A stretch of DNA of 64,000 bases, from contig CM042542.1 in NCBI GenBank assembly GCA_023630585.1, positions 23,464,915-23,528,914 of the forward strand, read 5' to 3'. The notes under the pieces were generated by a model. It saw only the letters and a program-made list of their open reading frames with translations. It did no database searches and had not been told where the DNA came from. Shown here one piece after another: positions 1 to 12,845 of the stretch. The translations under genes were made by a program, and so were the position numbers. Origin of the DNA: Cranoglanis bouderius (Eukaryota; Chordata; Actinopteri; Siluriformes; Cranoglanididae). Numbering within the stretch: the first letter of the stretch is position 1; each line of letters begins with the position of its first letter.

Positions 1-113
1 GGAGGTGGAGGATGAGGAGGATCTGCACAGTGCCAGAGAGGGAGCGCTGAGGATCACACTGCACGTCCTGAAGAACATGAAGCACACAGATCTCGCTAAC
101 ACACTGCAGAACA
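1..113 (+). CDS. NLR exon: C-terminal part of PYD-like domain (partial)
   Basis: Open in the frame beginning at base 2, reading EDEEDLHSAREGALRITLHV and ending near DLANTLQN. This resembles the last helices of fish PYD (DAPIN) domains, which link NLRs to ASC-type adaptors. It ends at a donor (ACA|GTAAGAG, GT at 114-115) in phase 1, which fits the acceptor at 400/401. The rest of the domain lies before base 1. The domain call rests on family resemblance in a short stretch. Confidence 0.6.
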
Positions 114-400
114 GTAAGAGCTCTGAGTCATGGCTTTATTCCATCAGGTTCACTTTAGAGAGAGGAAATAGTTTTAGATATGAACACTTTTAGTTTGAAG
201 TTTGAGTTTAGTATCATGTACATCTGGAGCTTTTCTGTTCTGTTCTTGGTCCAGCTTGTGGTTCCTCTGTACAATGGTCCTGTTCCTTCAGTAATATTTA
301 GTACATGAATCAGGAATGAACAGCAGCATTTGAAAGAACTTCACATTTTATATTGTGCTCAGTGATTTTACATTAAAACTGTTATTACTTTGTTTATTAG

Positions 401-2173
401 AGTCTGTGGCCTCTGTGTATCAGACAAAGCTGAAATCCAACCTGAGAGAGAAGTTTAAAAGAATTAATGAAGGAATCTCACAGCATGGAAGCTCAGCGCT
501 TCTGAATGAGATCTACACAGAGCTCTACATCACAGAGGGTTGGAGTGGAGATGTCAATAATGAACATGAGGTGAGACAGATTGAGACAGCGTCCAGGAGA
601 CCAGCAACACAGGAGACACCCATCAAATGTAATGAGCTCTTTAAAGACAAGTCCATCAGAAGTGTGCTGACTAAAGGAGTTGCTGGAATTGGAAAAACAG
701 TCTCTGTGCAGAAGTTCATTCTGGACTGGTCTGAAGGAAAAGCAAATCAAGACGTCACCTTCATGTTTCCACTTCCCTTTAGAGAGCCGAATCAGATGAA
801 GCAGGAACATCTCAGTCTGATGAATCTTCTTCATCACTTTTTCCCAGAAATTAGAAAACTAGAGTTAATAGACTGTGAATCCTACAAAGTGGTGTTGATC
901 TTTGATGGTCTGGATGAGTGTCGACTTCCTCTAAATTTCCAGAAGAATGAGAGATTGTGTGATGTGACAGAGTCAGCCTCAGTGGATGTGCTGCTGACAA
1001 ACCTCATCAAGGGGAACCTGCTTCCCTCTGCTCTCCTCTGGATAACATCTCGACCAGGAGCAGCCAATCAGATCCCTCCTGAGTGTGTAGACCAGGTAAC
1101 AGAGGTACGAGGGTTCAGTGATCCTCAGAAAGAGGAGTACTTCAGGAAGAGGATCAGTGATCAGAGCCTGGCCGATAAAATCATCTCACACATGAAGTCT
1201 TCAAGAAGCCTCTACATCATGTGCCACATCCCAGTCTTCTGCTGGATCTCAGCCACTGTTCTAGAGAGAATGTTGGGTGGAGCAGAGAGTGGAGAGATCC
1301 CCAAGACTCTGACTCAAATGTTCACACACTTCCTGATCTTTCAGATCAAACACAAGGACCAAAAGTACCATCAGAAATGTCACCCTGATCCTCAGCAGAC
1401 CAGAGAGAGTATCCTGGCACTGGGAAAACTGGCTTTCCAACAGCTGGAGAAAGGAAACCTGATCTTCTATGAGGAAGACCTGAGCGAGTGTGGCATTGAT
1501 GTGAGAGAAGTGTTAGTGTACTCAGGAGTGTGTACCCAAATCTTCAGAGAGGAGTTTGGGCTTCACCTGGGGAAGGTGTTCAGCTTTGTACACCTGAGTG
1601 TTCAGGAGTTTCTGGCTGCTTTATACACATTTCTCTCCTTCATCAGCAGAAATGTGACAGAACAACAAACCACTGATCTGTCTGATCTTTTCAGCAAGTC
1701 AAACATGTCTGATCTCCCTGGAGTGCAGTGGACAAGGCCTTACAGAGTGAGAATGGACACCTGGACCTGTTCCTCCGCTTCCTTCTGGGTCTCTCACTGG
1801 AGTCCAATCAGACTCTCTTACGAGGCTTAATGCCACAGACAGGAAGCAGCTCTCACAGCAAACAGGAAACAGTCGAGTACATCAAGGAGAAGATCAGGGA
1901 GAATCCATCTCCAGAGAAATCCATCAATCTGTTCCACTGTCTGAATGAACTGAATGATCATTCTCTAGAGCAGGAAGTACAAACTTACCTGAACAGAGGA
2001 GGTAACAGTCGTCTCAGTGGAACCAGACTCTCTCCTGCTCAGTGGTCAGCTCTGGTGTTTGTGTTACTGAACTCAGAACAGGAGCTGGATGAGTTTGATT
2101 TGAGTAGATATGACACATCAGAGGAAAGTCTTCTGAAGCTGCTGCCAGTGGTCAAAGCCTCCAGAAAAGCTGA
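401..2173 (+). CDS. NLR exon: FISNA + NACHT + helical linker, frameshifted
   Basis: The large single exon typical of fish NLRs. It opens with the FISNA segment (YQTKLKSNLREKF to about base 640). The NACHT Walker A GVAGIGKT is at 676-699 and Walker B (LIFDGLDEC) at about 895-921; a sensor-like WITSRPGAA motif follows near 1040. The LSVQEFLAAL stretch near 1590-1625 is the conserved winged-helix/helical end. One frame is open to 1830, but homology moves to another frame from about 1725 (VDKALQSENGHLDLFLRFLL) and runs to 2173. Family members normally read SDLLRSAVDKALQ here, so a net -1 deletion at about 1716-1722 is inferred. The donor GTGAGT follows 2173 in phase 2 and matches the LRR exon at 3367. 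Confidence 0.9.
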
Positions 2174-3366
2174 GTGAGTATTTTTATTTATAAATGTATT
2201 ACTGCATGGTTTGTTATTTTAATGTAAGACTGAACTGCACTGTTTGGATTAATGCTTGTTAATAGTTACTCTAATCATCTTTAAACAAACCTCTGGTACT
2301 GTTCCAGAAGATTGTTGGACATTTTACACTAACACGTTATGTCTGCACTGAGGGCTGGGCCATATGGACACAATCTTATATCACCATTTATTACCTTTTC
2401 TCTAAAACTGATGGAAAAATCATCTGTACAAAATAACTGCATGTATTCATGACTGCTTTTGGATTGTTTTGTGAACTAAACCAATGGTGAAAGGCACTTT
2501 TTCTTTTCTTCTTTTATTTGAAAGTGACATTGAACAGAAGTTCACCAATGAGAAGAAGAAAAACACAACACTGTCAAAATGGGAACAATATGAACACAAA
2601 ATGTGAGATTGGTGATATAGAGGATATAGGAAAATATCTATCAATAGACATTGTTCATTATTCTATCTTCTGGTCCTATGATATGTATCACCATATCACA
2701 CAGCCCTATCAGCACTGAGGGACACATGTGAGAGAGAATAAGGACACTTTCACACCTACCTTGTTTGGTTTGGACCGATCAAACTTTCTCTTTAGATTGG
2801 ATCTGTTTGGACGTATGTGAACACTCCACCTGTACTCGGGTCCACACCAAACACCTGAACCAGTGTGTGTGTAAAATCAGAGGTCTCCAGGTGACAGATT
2901 TGTAACTGTATGAGCACAGAGAACAACACACACCAAATGTTTTACCGTCTCTGTGGATTTCAACATATAACTGACTGTAAAGTACCACTAGTATTGGCAT
3001 GTTATTAACTGGTAGTGTAGAGTTGTATAATTCTTTATTTTCTGTAATAAAATGCACTATATCTGCAGTGTTGGTTGTAGAAACTTGAAGACAGATCAGA
3101 GTGTAGTGTGTGTAGCTGCTCGCTCTCACATGTGTGTGTTATGTAGATGAGCTAATGGTGTTATAATAAACTGTAGCTGAGAGATTGTGGAGTGCAGAAA
3201 GACGTGGCTGCTCCTGTAAATGTGCTGATGTGGCGTCCTGTCCTCTGATTTCTGTGTGTGAGAGAAACACACTCACATTTCTGTTACATCATCAACTTTA
3301 GCTGGATTATGGCTGTGTTTGTGTGTTTGAGATCAGACTTCTGATATTTCATCATTTCTCTTCCAG
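2174..3366 (+). other. NLR intron, no gene seen
   Basis: A 1.2-kb intron between the NACHT exon and the first LRR exon. I see no coding or repeat structure that I can name. The inverted-duplication left arm begins inside it at about 2998. About 135 bases (roughly 3055-3190) are missing from the matching right arm. Confidence 0.6.
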
Positions 3367-3540
3367 TCTGTGTGAGTGTGATCTGACAGAGGAAAGCTGT
3401 AGAGTTCTGTCCTCAGTTCTCAGCTCAAACTCCTCCAGACTGAGAGAACTGGACCTGAGGAACAATAACCTGCAGGATTCAGGAGTGAAGCTGCTCTCTG
3501 CTGGACTGGAGAATCCACACTGTACACTGGAGATACTGAG
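3367..3540 (+). CDS. NLR LRR exon 1
   Basis: A 174-base exon, one ribonuclease-inhibitor-type LRR pair unit, which is the standard length in fish NLRs. It follows TTTCTCTTCCAG and reads LCECDLTEESCRVLSSVL then LRELDLRNNNLQDSGVKLL, ending CTLEILR. The donor GTACAC runs straight into a (CA)n array. The encoded sequence is identical in the inverted copy at 43358-43531. Confidence 0.9.
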
Positions 3541-3542
<2 letters not shown>

Positions 3543-3578
<36 letters not shown>

Positions 3579-3956
3579 TGGTGATTGTAATTGTAGTGAT
3601 GTGATGTATTGTCATTGTTGTGTGTGTGAGATGGAGAGTAAATGTTCTGTATATAAAGATTTTGTGTAGTTGATGTTTTCAGAGCTAAAACTGAGTGTGT
3701 TAAGTGTGAGAAGGTTTTCTTTCTTGCAGGATGAGTTTCTGCAGGATTACAGATGAAGGTTGTGCTGCTCTGGCTTCAGCTCTGAGGTCAAACTCCTCAT
3801 CACACCTGAGAGAACTGGATCTGAACTTTAATAATCCAGGAGAATCAGGAGTGAAGCTGCTCTCTGATCTACTGAAGGATCCACACTGTAAACTGGAGAC
3901 ACTACAGTGAGTTACTGACTTACTGTCTCTTTACTCTACTCTACTGTATCATACTG

Positions 3957-4023
<67 letters not shown>
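3543..4023. repeat. (CA)n and (GT)n tracts in NLR LRR introns
   Basis: (CA)n at about 3543-3577 directly after the LRR exon 1 donor, and (GT)n at 3962-4023 before the last exon. Both are much shorter or different in length in the inverted copy, as expected of microsatellites. Confidence 0.95.
3730..3906 (+). CDS. NLR LRR exon 2
   Basis: A 177-base LRR exon after TTTCTTGCAG. It reads MSFCRITDEGCAALASAL, then HLRELDLNFNNPGESGVKLL, ending CKLETLQ. The donor is ACA|GTGAGTT. Phase is continuous with both neighbouring exons. The inverted copy is at 42985-43161. Confidence 0.88.
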
Positions 4024-4026
<3 letters not shown>

Positions 4027-4053
4027 ACACTGATGCTCTTCTCTGTCTTACAG

Positions 4054-4090
4054 CATTAAGAATAATAAACTCAGCAGGACTGGTGTATGA
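4054..4090 (+). CDS. NLR terminal exon with stop
   Basis: A short last coding exon after CTCTGTCTTACAG. It completes a split codon and reads IKNNKLSRTGV followed by TGA at 4088-4090. The protein therefore ends just after the second LRR unit. The inverted copy 42825-42861 has the same 37 bases. Confidence 0.75.
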
Positions 4091-4683
4091 CAGGAGTCTC
4101 ACCTCAAACCTCTTCTCCAGGATAAAGCAGTTTAGGTGAAGTGTTAGAACCCGTCCCACATTTCCAGCAGTTTGGGAGCTGAATCATTCATATTCAGATG
4201 TAGAAGTTCCATAACAATAACCGTGACTGATCACATCCTTTTATCCACTCAGCTACAAGTTACTTCAGGCTTTAATAACATCTTTTACAATCCAAAGTCA
4301 AATCCTTCAGCGTCTACACACAACACAGAGATATCATCACATCATCACACTGATTACACAAATACACATCCATGTGTTGGAGCTGTTTACACATTATTAT
4401 TACCTCCACATTTTTATCTCTTTATTCAGACTGTGTTTCTGATCAACATGGTTTCTTTCAGTTTGTTGGAACACGGCAGTGAAACATTCGTTTCTCCACA
4501 GATGATTGATTGTAATATTGATTTCATCTTGTTTTTATATATATATATATATATATATATACTCTAAGATTTTTTAAACAGTAGGTGAAAGGCTTTAAGT
4601 CCATGCACTGTATGTATTCCTGTCCTTTAATACAGTTGTGTATAAATGTTGTATAAATGTCATTTACACTGTGTGTAGTAGAA

Positions 4684-4689
4684 AATAAA
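4684..4689 (+). terminator. Possible polyadenylation signal of the NLR gene
   Basis: AATAAA about 600 bases after the NLR stop codon, with nothing else recognised between except a (TA)n tract at 4537-4561. The signal is also in the inverted copy. Confidence 0.4.
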
Positions 4690-5475
4690 CAGTGACTGTG
4701 AGTGAAACACAACAGTTCAGGTGTTTGAGGACTGCACTGTAAAAACCTTTCAACACAATATTGTTCAATCCTGTTTTTTATATTCAGTCTCACACACCCT
4801 CAAAATGTCTGAACAAAAATACACTCGTAGAAAAGATGTAAAAGACTATTCTAATAAAATAATAAAATCCCTTCACCACCAACACATCATTTAAAACTGA
4901 TTTGGGAGATTTTTTTTTAATTAAACACTTTTTTAATTTCTTGTTTATTAAACATTACTGCAAAATTACTTTATTTTAAAAAATAATTCTATTTAGGAAG
5001 TAACTGATTTATTTATTTAAATGCAATATATTAGCAATTTCTAACATCAAATATACAATATATAAACAAATAAACAGAAAAGAAAGGTGTTTTTAATGTA
5101 TTTATCCTGATGAGACTCCATAGTGTTTACTGTGGGACATCGAGCCTCATTTCTGTTTATTAACACTGATAAGTTTATTTACTGTTTCTGTAGTTAGGAG
5201 GTAAATTATTATCGTTATCAGGTAAAGTTTAATATTTACTAAAGACATTATTACAGAATTTCTGAAATGTAATACACATAAGTTGAAATAAAGTGAGCTT
5301 GGGTGCTGGAAACACAAATAAATAAAGAGTAAAACTAAACTAAAAGAGAATGTGAATGAAGTGAGATTGCTGAGTGTTTTATTTGTGACTCAGTAGAAGT
5401 GCAGTGTTAGACCGTTACTGTAGCTGTGCTGTGTGTTCAGGACCACAATACACTTTTACAGTTGGACAATTTTAC

Positions 5476-7134
5476 AGTGCAGTTTTTTAGGTCAGTTATT
5501 CACATGTTTTTATTATAGAGACAGGAGAGAGAGGAAACAGCTGAGAAATTCTCACCTTTATAAAAATGAATAGTGAATATAAAAAAATGTCTTTTGATTC
5601 ATTTAAAATAACTTTAAGCATATAAATAAGCAGAACCGTATAAACTGCTGCTGTTCTGGAGACTTCCAGAAGCTTAGTGAAGATGATGGTGGTGCTCATG
5701 ATGAGAAACTGCGCTGAGGTGTTTATACCTCATCCTGAAGAAGGAGTTGATCATCATTCATGCTGGACAGGCAGAACACACTGAAACTCCTGAGCTCCAG
5801 ACCTCACTGTACTTTTAGCTAGTTACAGTCATGATGAACAACATTTGTTCCTCTGTTCTTCCTCGGTTTGACTCCAGGGGAGTCCGACATCCTGCAGTGT
5901 GATAAATACGTGTCTTGTCAATAAATATGTGAAGTGTTTGCTACACGTGGCTGAACCTGAGCAACAGTATTCCTATTTCTTCTGGTTAATTATGGAGAAC
6001 TTCTGTACTCGAAATGCAGTAAGTGCTGGAGTTCATTACACTGTAAAAAACACATCGTCTTCTTAATTCAAACTTAAATATCTGATTACAACAGCACTCG
6101 ACTTTTTACTGCTCCATTCTGCTAGTGACTAAATCTTACTTTGCTGAACAAGCTGCTCTGTTGTGTTGACTAATGAAGTAAAACTGGCCAAACTAATGTG
6201 AACTCGTTCAGCAGAAACTACCTCAGACCTCTCATTAGCATAGATAAGAAATATACACTGATCAGATGTAGATATAATTGAGCTCACTTTAAACCGCTTC
6301 TTCAGTTGATGATTATAATTATATTGTCCAAACTCTAAAGGCCTGTAATCAAATACTTAAGTAATGTTCATGCCAAGAGCAAAGTGGCCCACTCTGAATA
6401 TTTTTTTATTTAAAATGTAGCTAAATTTCAGTACAATTTCTTTACCCAACAACAGTCACATGGCAATGTTTAGAATATTGTTTATATAGAGACACACGAC
6501 TGAAGAACATCTTTAACAACAATTTGTTAAAAAGATTTATTTTTTTGGTTCTGTGTAAAAATTCATAATTATATAAATAATATTTGTTGTAATAAACGTA
6601 AAACAGAATTACACATTTAAACCAGAAAAATGCTGAAGAACAGAAAATGGATGCCAGAAATAACAGAACATTAAGGTGTAAAGATTAGCAGACTCAAAAG
6701 ACTAGCGGTCGAACATGTTGACTAGCTATTTCTAAAAAACATTTATAATTCCATATGAGATCATCTGATTATCAGAGTTTACTAAAAACATTTTCCTGTT
6801 AGCTTAGCAAGAATGGGAGCTAACTGGCTAAATTAGCGATCTGGCCGGGTTTAAGTAGGCTAGATTAGGTTTTGTTACACTTGAGCTGAAAAGACAGGAA
6901 TTATCTGTCTGTACTAATCACCAACTAAATGATATGAGGTGTGTGTTTAATAAAAACATATCACTCACCAACATTCAAGTGTGAGGAGTGTTTTAGTGTT
7001 TCTGAAGTTCTGTTGAAAACTATGTGCTGATTTGGTGATTGTTCTTAGCTATATAGCTAGCTTGTGCTAAGTCTAGTCTAAGGCTAACTAGCCAATGTTA
7101 GCACGGTAAGAGGATTTTTCTGGAATTAACATGT
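5476..7134. other. AT-rich intergenic DNA, no gene recognised
   Basis: No coding signal that I can support. Only the short block at 6795-6860 is shared with the inverted right arm. Confidence 0.6.
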
Positions 7135-7835
7135 TGTACACTACTCTCACCATCAAAGAGCAAACCATCATCTTTATTAAAATTACAAGGGGATTAAATA
7201 AACACTATAAGGAAAAGGTAAGAGGTGCTTTCATCCACTCCAGAAGAAACTGGCCTGAACACGGTGAAAAAAACACAAGGTATTTCTATTCTTTAGGGGA
7301 AAGGCAGCGATAATCGATTAATAAATTACACATAACACCGTCACAGATGATTTACTGACCATCTCAAAACATTTATCAGATTTTTATCAGTCTTTGTATT
7401 CTAGCTCTGGACTACAGAACTCATTAATGGAAACCTTTTTAAAAATCTGGATAATAAATAAATGTTAGTGATGAGTTTAGTAACATGTGAGAAAGAGCTT
7501 AGTATTAAAGAAATGATTGATAATATTAAGAAACTCAAGGACAACAAATCTCCTGGTAATGATGGGCTTATGAATGAATTTTAGAAGACTTTCAGAGATG
7601 CCCTCTGCCCATTTATTTGATCTATGTTTAATGAATCCATAAGGAAAGGGGTATTACCTCCCTCTCTCAGACAGGGGGTAATTACCTTAATACCCAACCC
7701 AAACACTTTATCTCTAGACGGGTGGAGACCCATAACTTTATTTAACTGTGATGCCAAATTGGTTTCTCTTGTTTTTGCCAGCAGACTGAAGTTAGGGTTG
7801 GATTCCCTTATTGATCAATCTGTCAGATTTCATGA
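7135..7835 (+). mobile_element. Degenerate L1-type LINE reverse transcriptase fragment
   Basis: Translated pieces in shifting frames show the segment before the RT (HGEKNTRYFYSLGERQR near 7260-7310), the RT N-terminal motif NKSPGNDGL near 7543-7569, and GWRPITLFNCDAKLVSLVFA at about 7720-7785. These are typical of L1-superfamily RT. The copy is truncated at both ends and carries several stops. It runs into an unrelated interspersed repeat at about 7840. Confidence 0.8.
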
Positions 7836-7844
7836 ACATTTACA

Positions 7845-8560
7845 CACGTGTTACAACACTGGAAGGAGGGAAGCAGAACGCACTCGCAGGGGAAAGTTGT
7901 CAGTTTATTAGGAACATAAAAAGGAAACAGAACATTCAAAAATAACGGGACAGTCTAAAAAAAAACACACAAATAAACAAGGCAAAATTCCAAAGAAAGA
8001 CAGGGCAGTAATTCCAAAAGGCTAGGTAATAATCCAAACACCCACAGGGCAAAAATCCAGGAAGTCACGAGACAATAATCCAAAGGCTAGGTCAGCGCGA
8101 GGAAAACAAAGACACGGAGGAATCTTCCAAGAAGTCACGAGGCTATAATCCAGGAACCAGGGAACACCTGGCAAACAAAAAACATAGAAAGATCTACAAT
8201 TCTTGATCTTTGCTTCGCCGCTACTTTTAGTTACATTTCGTTACATACGGTTAATACTCCACCACGAAGCGGACACAGACAGGGGCTTAAATAACAGAGG
8301 TCATTCAAAGCAAACAAGATCAGACACACCACACCTGGAAATTATAATCAGACAATAACGGGAGAACCAATGACAGAACACAAACCCAACGGACCAATAA
8401 GGAAGCAGGGGCAGAGACATGACGTACAACAAAAACAAAAGAGCACATGACAAAGTAAACAAAACCAGAGTACGTGAATGAGTCCGGAGGGTTTTTATGA
8501 ATAGCGCTGGAATGCGCTCAGTGGAATGCGGAAGTGAGAGGGAGATGCTAACAACATGCA
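7845..8560. repeat. Unclassified interspersed repeat with diverged internal repeats
   Basis: Contains irregular copies of a motif like AATAATCCAAAGGCTAGG at about 8030, 8090 and 8150, alternating with GAAGTCACGAG. A segment with CAAT-like and TTAAATA-like elements on the minus strand follows. It resembles a dispersed fish transposon or LTR fragment, but no protein domain or terminal repeat was identified. Confidence 0.4.
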
Positions 8561-8949
8561 GCAAAATTCATCTTATTCCTGATCTTATAGATTATAACCA
8601 CCTTCTCAGTGATGAGTTTACTCAGCTTTATGAACACTGTACTTTGCTTAAATGTCTATTAAAAAAAAAAAAAAAACAGCAGTGACCAAAACACAGCAAA
8701 CTCTCCTGTAGTCTATAATACAGGAGTTTGATATATTCTGGGTCTGGAAAACATCACTTCCAGCTAAACAAACCGGATCGATCCGCTCACTTTTTCTTCT
8801 AGACGGTGCAGTCAGCGATCATTAGAAGTCTATCGGACTACCCTGCACGGTGTAAAACGACGCCAAAGGGGTACGCAATGTGTTAAAAAGTGACGTCAAG
8901 GGGTCCTGACCAAGCACCCATATGTACCGAATTAGGAGTGAGAATGTGT
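8560..8949. other. Non-coding DNA upstream of LINE
   Basis: Holds a 16-base A run near 8660-8676 and a short block at 8858-8912 in which GACGCCAAAGGGGTA is followed by the related GACGTCAAGGGGTCC, about 35 bases apart. No gene seen. Confidence 0.4.
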
Positions 8950-11900
8950 TGGTAATACAGGAAGTATGCTTTGGAGAAAATGGGAGATCACTACATCAGC
9001 TCCACAAGATATAAAATACATTGTGGTGAAGTTTTGGACAGGATGAATAGCAGACACAGACGTAGAGCAGTACCTTCTGCATTTTTGTGAGATTCTACAA
9101 CCTGTATATAAACCAGTGGACCAGTTTGGCTTCTGGTATGGAGTCAGACGTTACAAAATAAAGCTTAGGAAGAACCCTGATGGATCTCTGATTCAGAGCC
9201 CAAACTCAATAACAATGGGACCATACAATGGGACAATTTCATATCCCGGGCAGGTACACCGTTGTTTTATTTGCAATAACTCAGTCTTTAGCTTGGTGGT
9301 CTGTGACAAGACAAAATGCTGGAAATGTGGTGATTTCGGCCATAATGGGAAATAATGCAGTAATACCGGAGTATGTAATATCTGCCAGGAACAAGGACAC
9401 CTTTATTTCCAGTGTCCAAAGTCTTACATAATAAAGTTAAAATAACAAGACAACATAACGACGATTTAAACCAATAAAGTCACCAAATACAAACCTAAAC
9501 AGTGTCGGAATAGTCACAAGTGATAAAGAAACTTTAAACTGGGAAAACAGAGAGAACGCTGAATGGGAGGAAAATCACCAAAACACAAGTGAGGAAAACT
9601 CTAGATCATCACATACATACAGTGATGATACCGACGATTCTACGAGTGAGGAGGATTATTCGTCTCCTGAAGAGAATGAACAAGCACCGAAAGAGTCGGC
9701 AATTCCGGAAGGGAAAAAAGCGGAGCGGCTCGGCTACTGCAGGGAGTCAGCAAGCCACGGAGGAGTCTACACTCTCGGCTGGAACAAGCAGGGCGAATCG
9801 GAGAGACGCTAATGGTGCAGGTCAAACCACTCTCGTTCTCTCCGACATTAAAGATGTTCAAATGAAAAATATTACAAACAAAAGAACACAAAAGATAATT
9901 ACTACTACTGCAGATAATGCAAAAAACACTAAGGAATGAACGTTTAATCATTCTCCTTTTATGTCTCCTAAACATTAAAATGTCCCTTAACATCACAACT
10001 ATAAACGTTCGAGGAATTCAGTCAGAAAACAACAGAAATAAGAAAATATCTGTATTAATAGAAAAAAATGTGATATTATGTGTGCACAAGAATTAAAACT
10101 GATGACCAAAGCTGATTTGGACGGTGTGAAGAAACTATGGACGAGTGGACATGCTGTGATCTCTATTGGAGACGATATTTTTTTAAATTCTGTTGAAATT
10201 ATTATGACAAGAGAAATAATGCCTGGACGTGTACTGATGGTAGACTGTCATTATAAACATCAAAAACTAAGAATAGTTAATGTGTATACCCCACCAGATA
10301 ACATTTCATAAGTTATATGAGCTATTGTGTGTGGGCTTTTGTACTGTATTATGTGGAGATTTTAATACGACAACTCATGTAAAAGATAAAATTCCAAATA
10401 TAAATGCAATGATTTCTCGAGAAGGGAAACTGTTAAATAACGACTGTCAAACATGTGAACTCACAGATACATTTAGGGAAAAATATCCTGATGATTATGG
10501 TTTTACCCGTTTTGACAGCAACTCTAGAACGAGAATAGACAGAATATGTGTGGAAAACAATCAGAGTTTTATATTATAAAACGGAATATCTCGTAGAGTC
10601 TGAGCATTTAGCAGTTTCTGTTCAATTCAATTGAAATGAAAATAAAATAAGAGGCTATTGGAAGTTAAATATAACATGTTTAAAAGATAGCCGAGTGATC
10701 CATGAATTAATAAATGAAATTAAACGAATTAAAGATCTGAAAGTTTTAACAAATTCAGATAGCCAAATGTGGCATATATTTAAAGCACAGATAACATCAT
10801 ATCTTAAGGGGAAATGTAAACAATTAAACCAGTTAAAAAATGAGCATTATAACAGCCTTGTTGCACAATATATTGAGATCCAAACCAAACAGAAAAGGGA
10901 CGCGGATGAGGAAGATAATTTACAACAAATTAAATCAGAGATGACTCAAATAAATGATGAAAAATGCCCAGATACAGGTAGGACTTGACACAAAACATGT
11001 AGTAAATATTCAAAAAGTTATTAAACTGTTAAAAAGCCGTAAAGAGGACGAGTATATTAAACGTATTAAAGATAATTCAGGTATGATTATAGAGAATGAG
11101 AAAGATAAAAGAGATTTCATTATGAAAAAATGTCAGGAAGTATCGTCAAAAATAAATATAGATGAGAAAAAATAAGCAGTTTTTTAGAGACTTGCCCGAC
11201 ACTAAATGACCCCGACACTAAATGACTGGGTAACCCGATTAGTGCTGATGAAATAATAACTGCGGGGTCACAAATGAATGATGGGGAAAGCCCAGGACCC
11301 GATGGGCTACCTGCAGAACTGTGGAAACTTTGTATTAATGAAATAGTAGACCTACTAGTCACTTTATATAATGAAGGTATACAATCAGGTACGTTAACTA
11401 AATCATTTTATCACTGTATTATTTCTCTAATCTATAAGAAAGGCGAGGAGTCCGATCTGGATAATTGGACATAAATAAGCCTAATGAACACTGACTATAA
11501 AATCCTCGCTAAACTCATTGCAAACCGTGTGAATGAGACAGTGGATAAACTCATAGAAATAGAGCAAACTTGCGCTGTAAAAGGAAGATATATGTGGGAT
11601 AATCTGGGTTGTATAAGAGACCTAAACGCAAATGTGTCTGACAGAGTGTTTTTTATCGTTGGCCTGGATCAAAACAAAGCTTTTGATTTTATTTCTCGAG
11701 AATACTTATGGTGCGCAATGAGGCATTTCGGCTTTCCGGAAGGCTTCATCGCGATGGTAAAGCTATTATATGCAGAATCAAAAGTGCACATGAATGGAAA
11801 TGGTCAGCTGACTGATGAGTTTGAGATACAGAGAGGTGTTAAACAAGGTTGCCCATTGAGCGCGGTGTTAAATGTACTTACAATCAGTCCTCTTTTACAC

Positions 11901-12845
11901 AAAATTAAACCCGACCCCAGATTACAAGAGGCACGAATTGAGTCTAATAAAGAAATGAAGATCTGCACAGACGATATGCAGACGATATAACTGTTTTTAT
12001 AAAAGACCTAAAAAGAAATGATGAAAAAATCTCTGGAGCTAAATGAAACCCGGCTAAAACAGAAGCAGTATGGATGGGCTGTAGCACCGCTCCGCCATTA
12101 AATATAGAGTGGAAAGGGGAAATAAACATTTTAGGGATAAGTATAACAAATAACAAGTGTTATGAATGTAATTGGGCACGGAAAGAACAAGAAATGAAAT
12201 TAGAAATTGAAACGTGGAAAGCTTTTAACTATAAAACCAGAATACAAATAATAAAGATTTTTTTTGTTTGTTTTATCCAAATTATTATTCTTAGCCACCG
12301 TTTTTCCCCCAGGCGAGAAAAGTGTAATCACTCTAAACAAAATGTGTGTGCGTTTTATCTGGGGTACTAAAGTTAGTTTACCAACTTTACTAAAGAAAGT
12401 TTACCAAAGAAAGTGAAACATTTTCTTTGGCTAGTAATTTGCACAGTAAATAGTCAAATCTGGAAAACGTATATGTATAAATATGTAAAATCATTACACA
12501 ACAATCCCATCTCTCTGCTGAGGTTGTTTTTAAACAGATTATAAGAGAATTGAAACGACAAAGGACAACTGACAAAAAGACAAAAAATAAACACCCATGG
12601 GACATTTTAAACATGTGAAATTCATGTAATTTAAACACCTGAAGAGGTGTGCAGTGTAAATGTGCTGTGAATTGATATGTATGTAGATGTGTGAATGTGT
12701 ATGCTTTACGCTTTTACCTTCTTAAATATGTCAATTTACATACGCATTTTGTGAATGTAAATGATGAATTGTAATGTATCATATAAATGCAAATAAGTGT
12801 TTGTAATGAGTTTTGAAAAACCGAATAAAGCTTGATTTAAAAACG
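8950..12845 (+). mobile_element. Degenerate Tx1/L1-type LINE (ORF1 knuckle, EN, RT)
   Basis: Decayed but collinear. ORF1 remnant: basic region near 9116-9230 and CCHC knuckles (CWKCGDFGHNGK at about 9318-9354, then VCNICQEQGH and FQCPKSY). Endonuclease: start motif near 10005, VYTPPDN near 10280-10305, CGDFNTTTHV near 10350, and RTRIDRICV near 10527. RT: SPGPDGLPAELW near 11286-11322, AKLIANRVNE near 11508, VGLDQNKAFDF (motif A) near 11660-11690, and QRGVKQGCPLS near 11828-11860. The YADD box is damaged near 11965. The 3' end is AATAAAGCTTGATTTAAAAA at about 12825-12844. Many frameshifts and stops make it inactive. Confidence 0.85.

Larger units (their letters stand above)
1..4090 (+). pseudogene. 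NLR gene (PYD-FISNA-NACHT-LRR), 5' incomplete, frameshifted
   Basis: A fish NLR innate sensor assembled from five exons: 1-113, 401-2173, 3367-3540, 3730-3906 and 4054-4090. Every junction has GT/AG sites and keeps codon phase. Domain order is the end of a PYD-like death fold, the fish-specific FISNA segment, a NACHT ATPase, helical linker, and two LRR units, with a stop at 4088-4090. No B30.2 exon follows before the 3' UTR, although many fish NLRs carry one. Proteins of this family are cytosolic pattern sensors that oligomerise through NACHT and signal through PYD. A net one-base loss near 1716-1722 breaks the NACHT exon, so this copy is probably a pseudogene unless the assembly is wrong there. 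The gene starts upstream of the window. Confidence 0.85.
2998..6860 (+). repeat. Left arm of a large inverted segmental duplication
   Basis: Matches 41203-43760 on the opposite strand. The block 2998-5475 (LRR exons, 3' UTR, downstream AT-rich DNA) pairs nearly base for base with 41447-43760, apart from the missing part of 3055-3190 and different CA/GT/TA tract lengths. A second block at about 6795-6860 pairs with 41205-41272. The 5476-6795 stretch has no counterpart, so it was inserted here or deleted there. Confidence 0.9.

Noticed and set aside
4172..4567. 131-codon frame downstream of the NLR stop, also in the inverted copy
   Set aside because: It lies in the 3' UTR and ends in a (TA)n tract. 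Its preservation is explained by the recent duplication.
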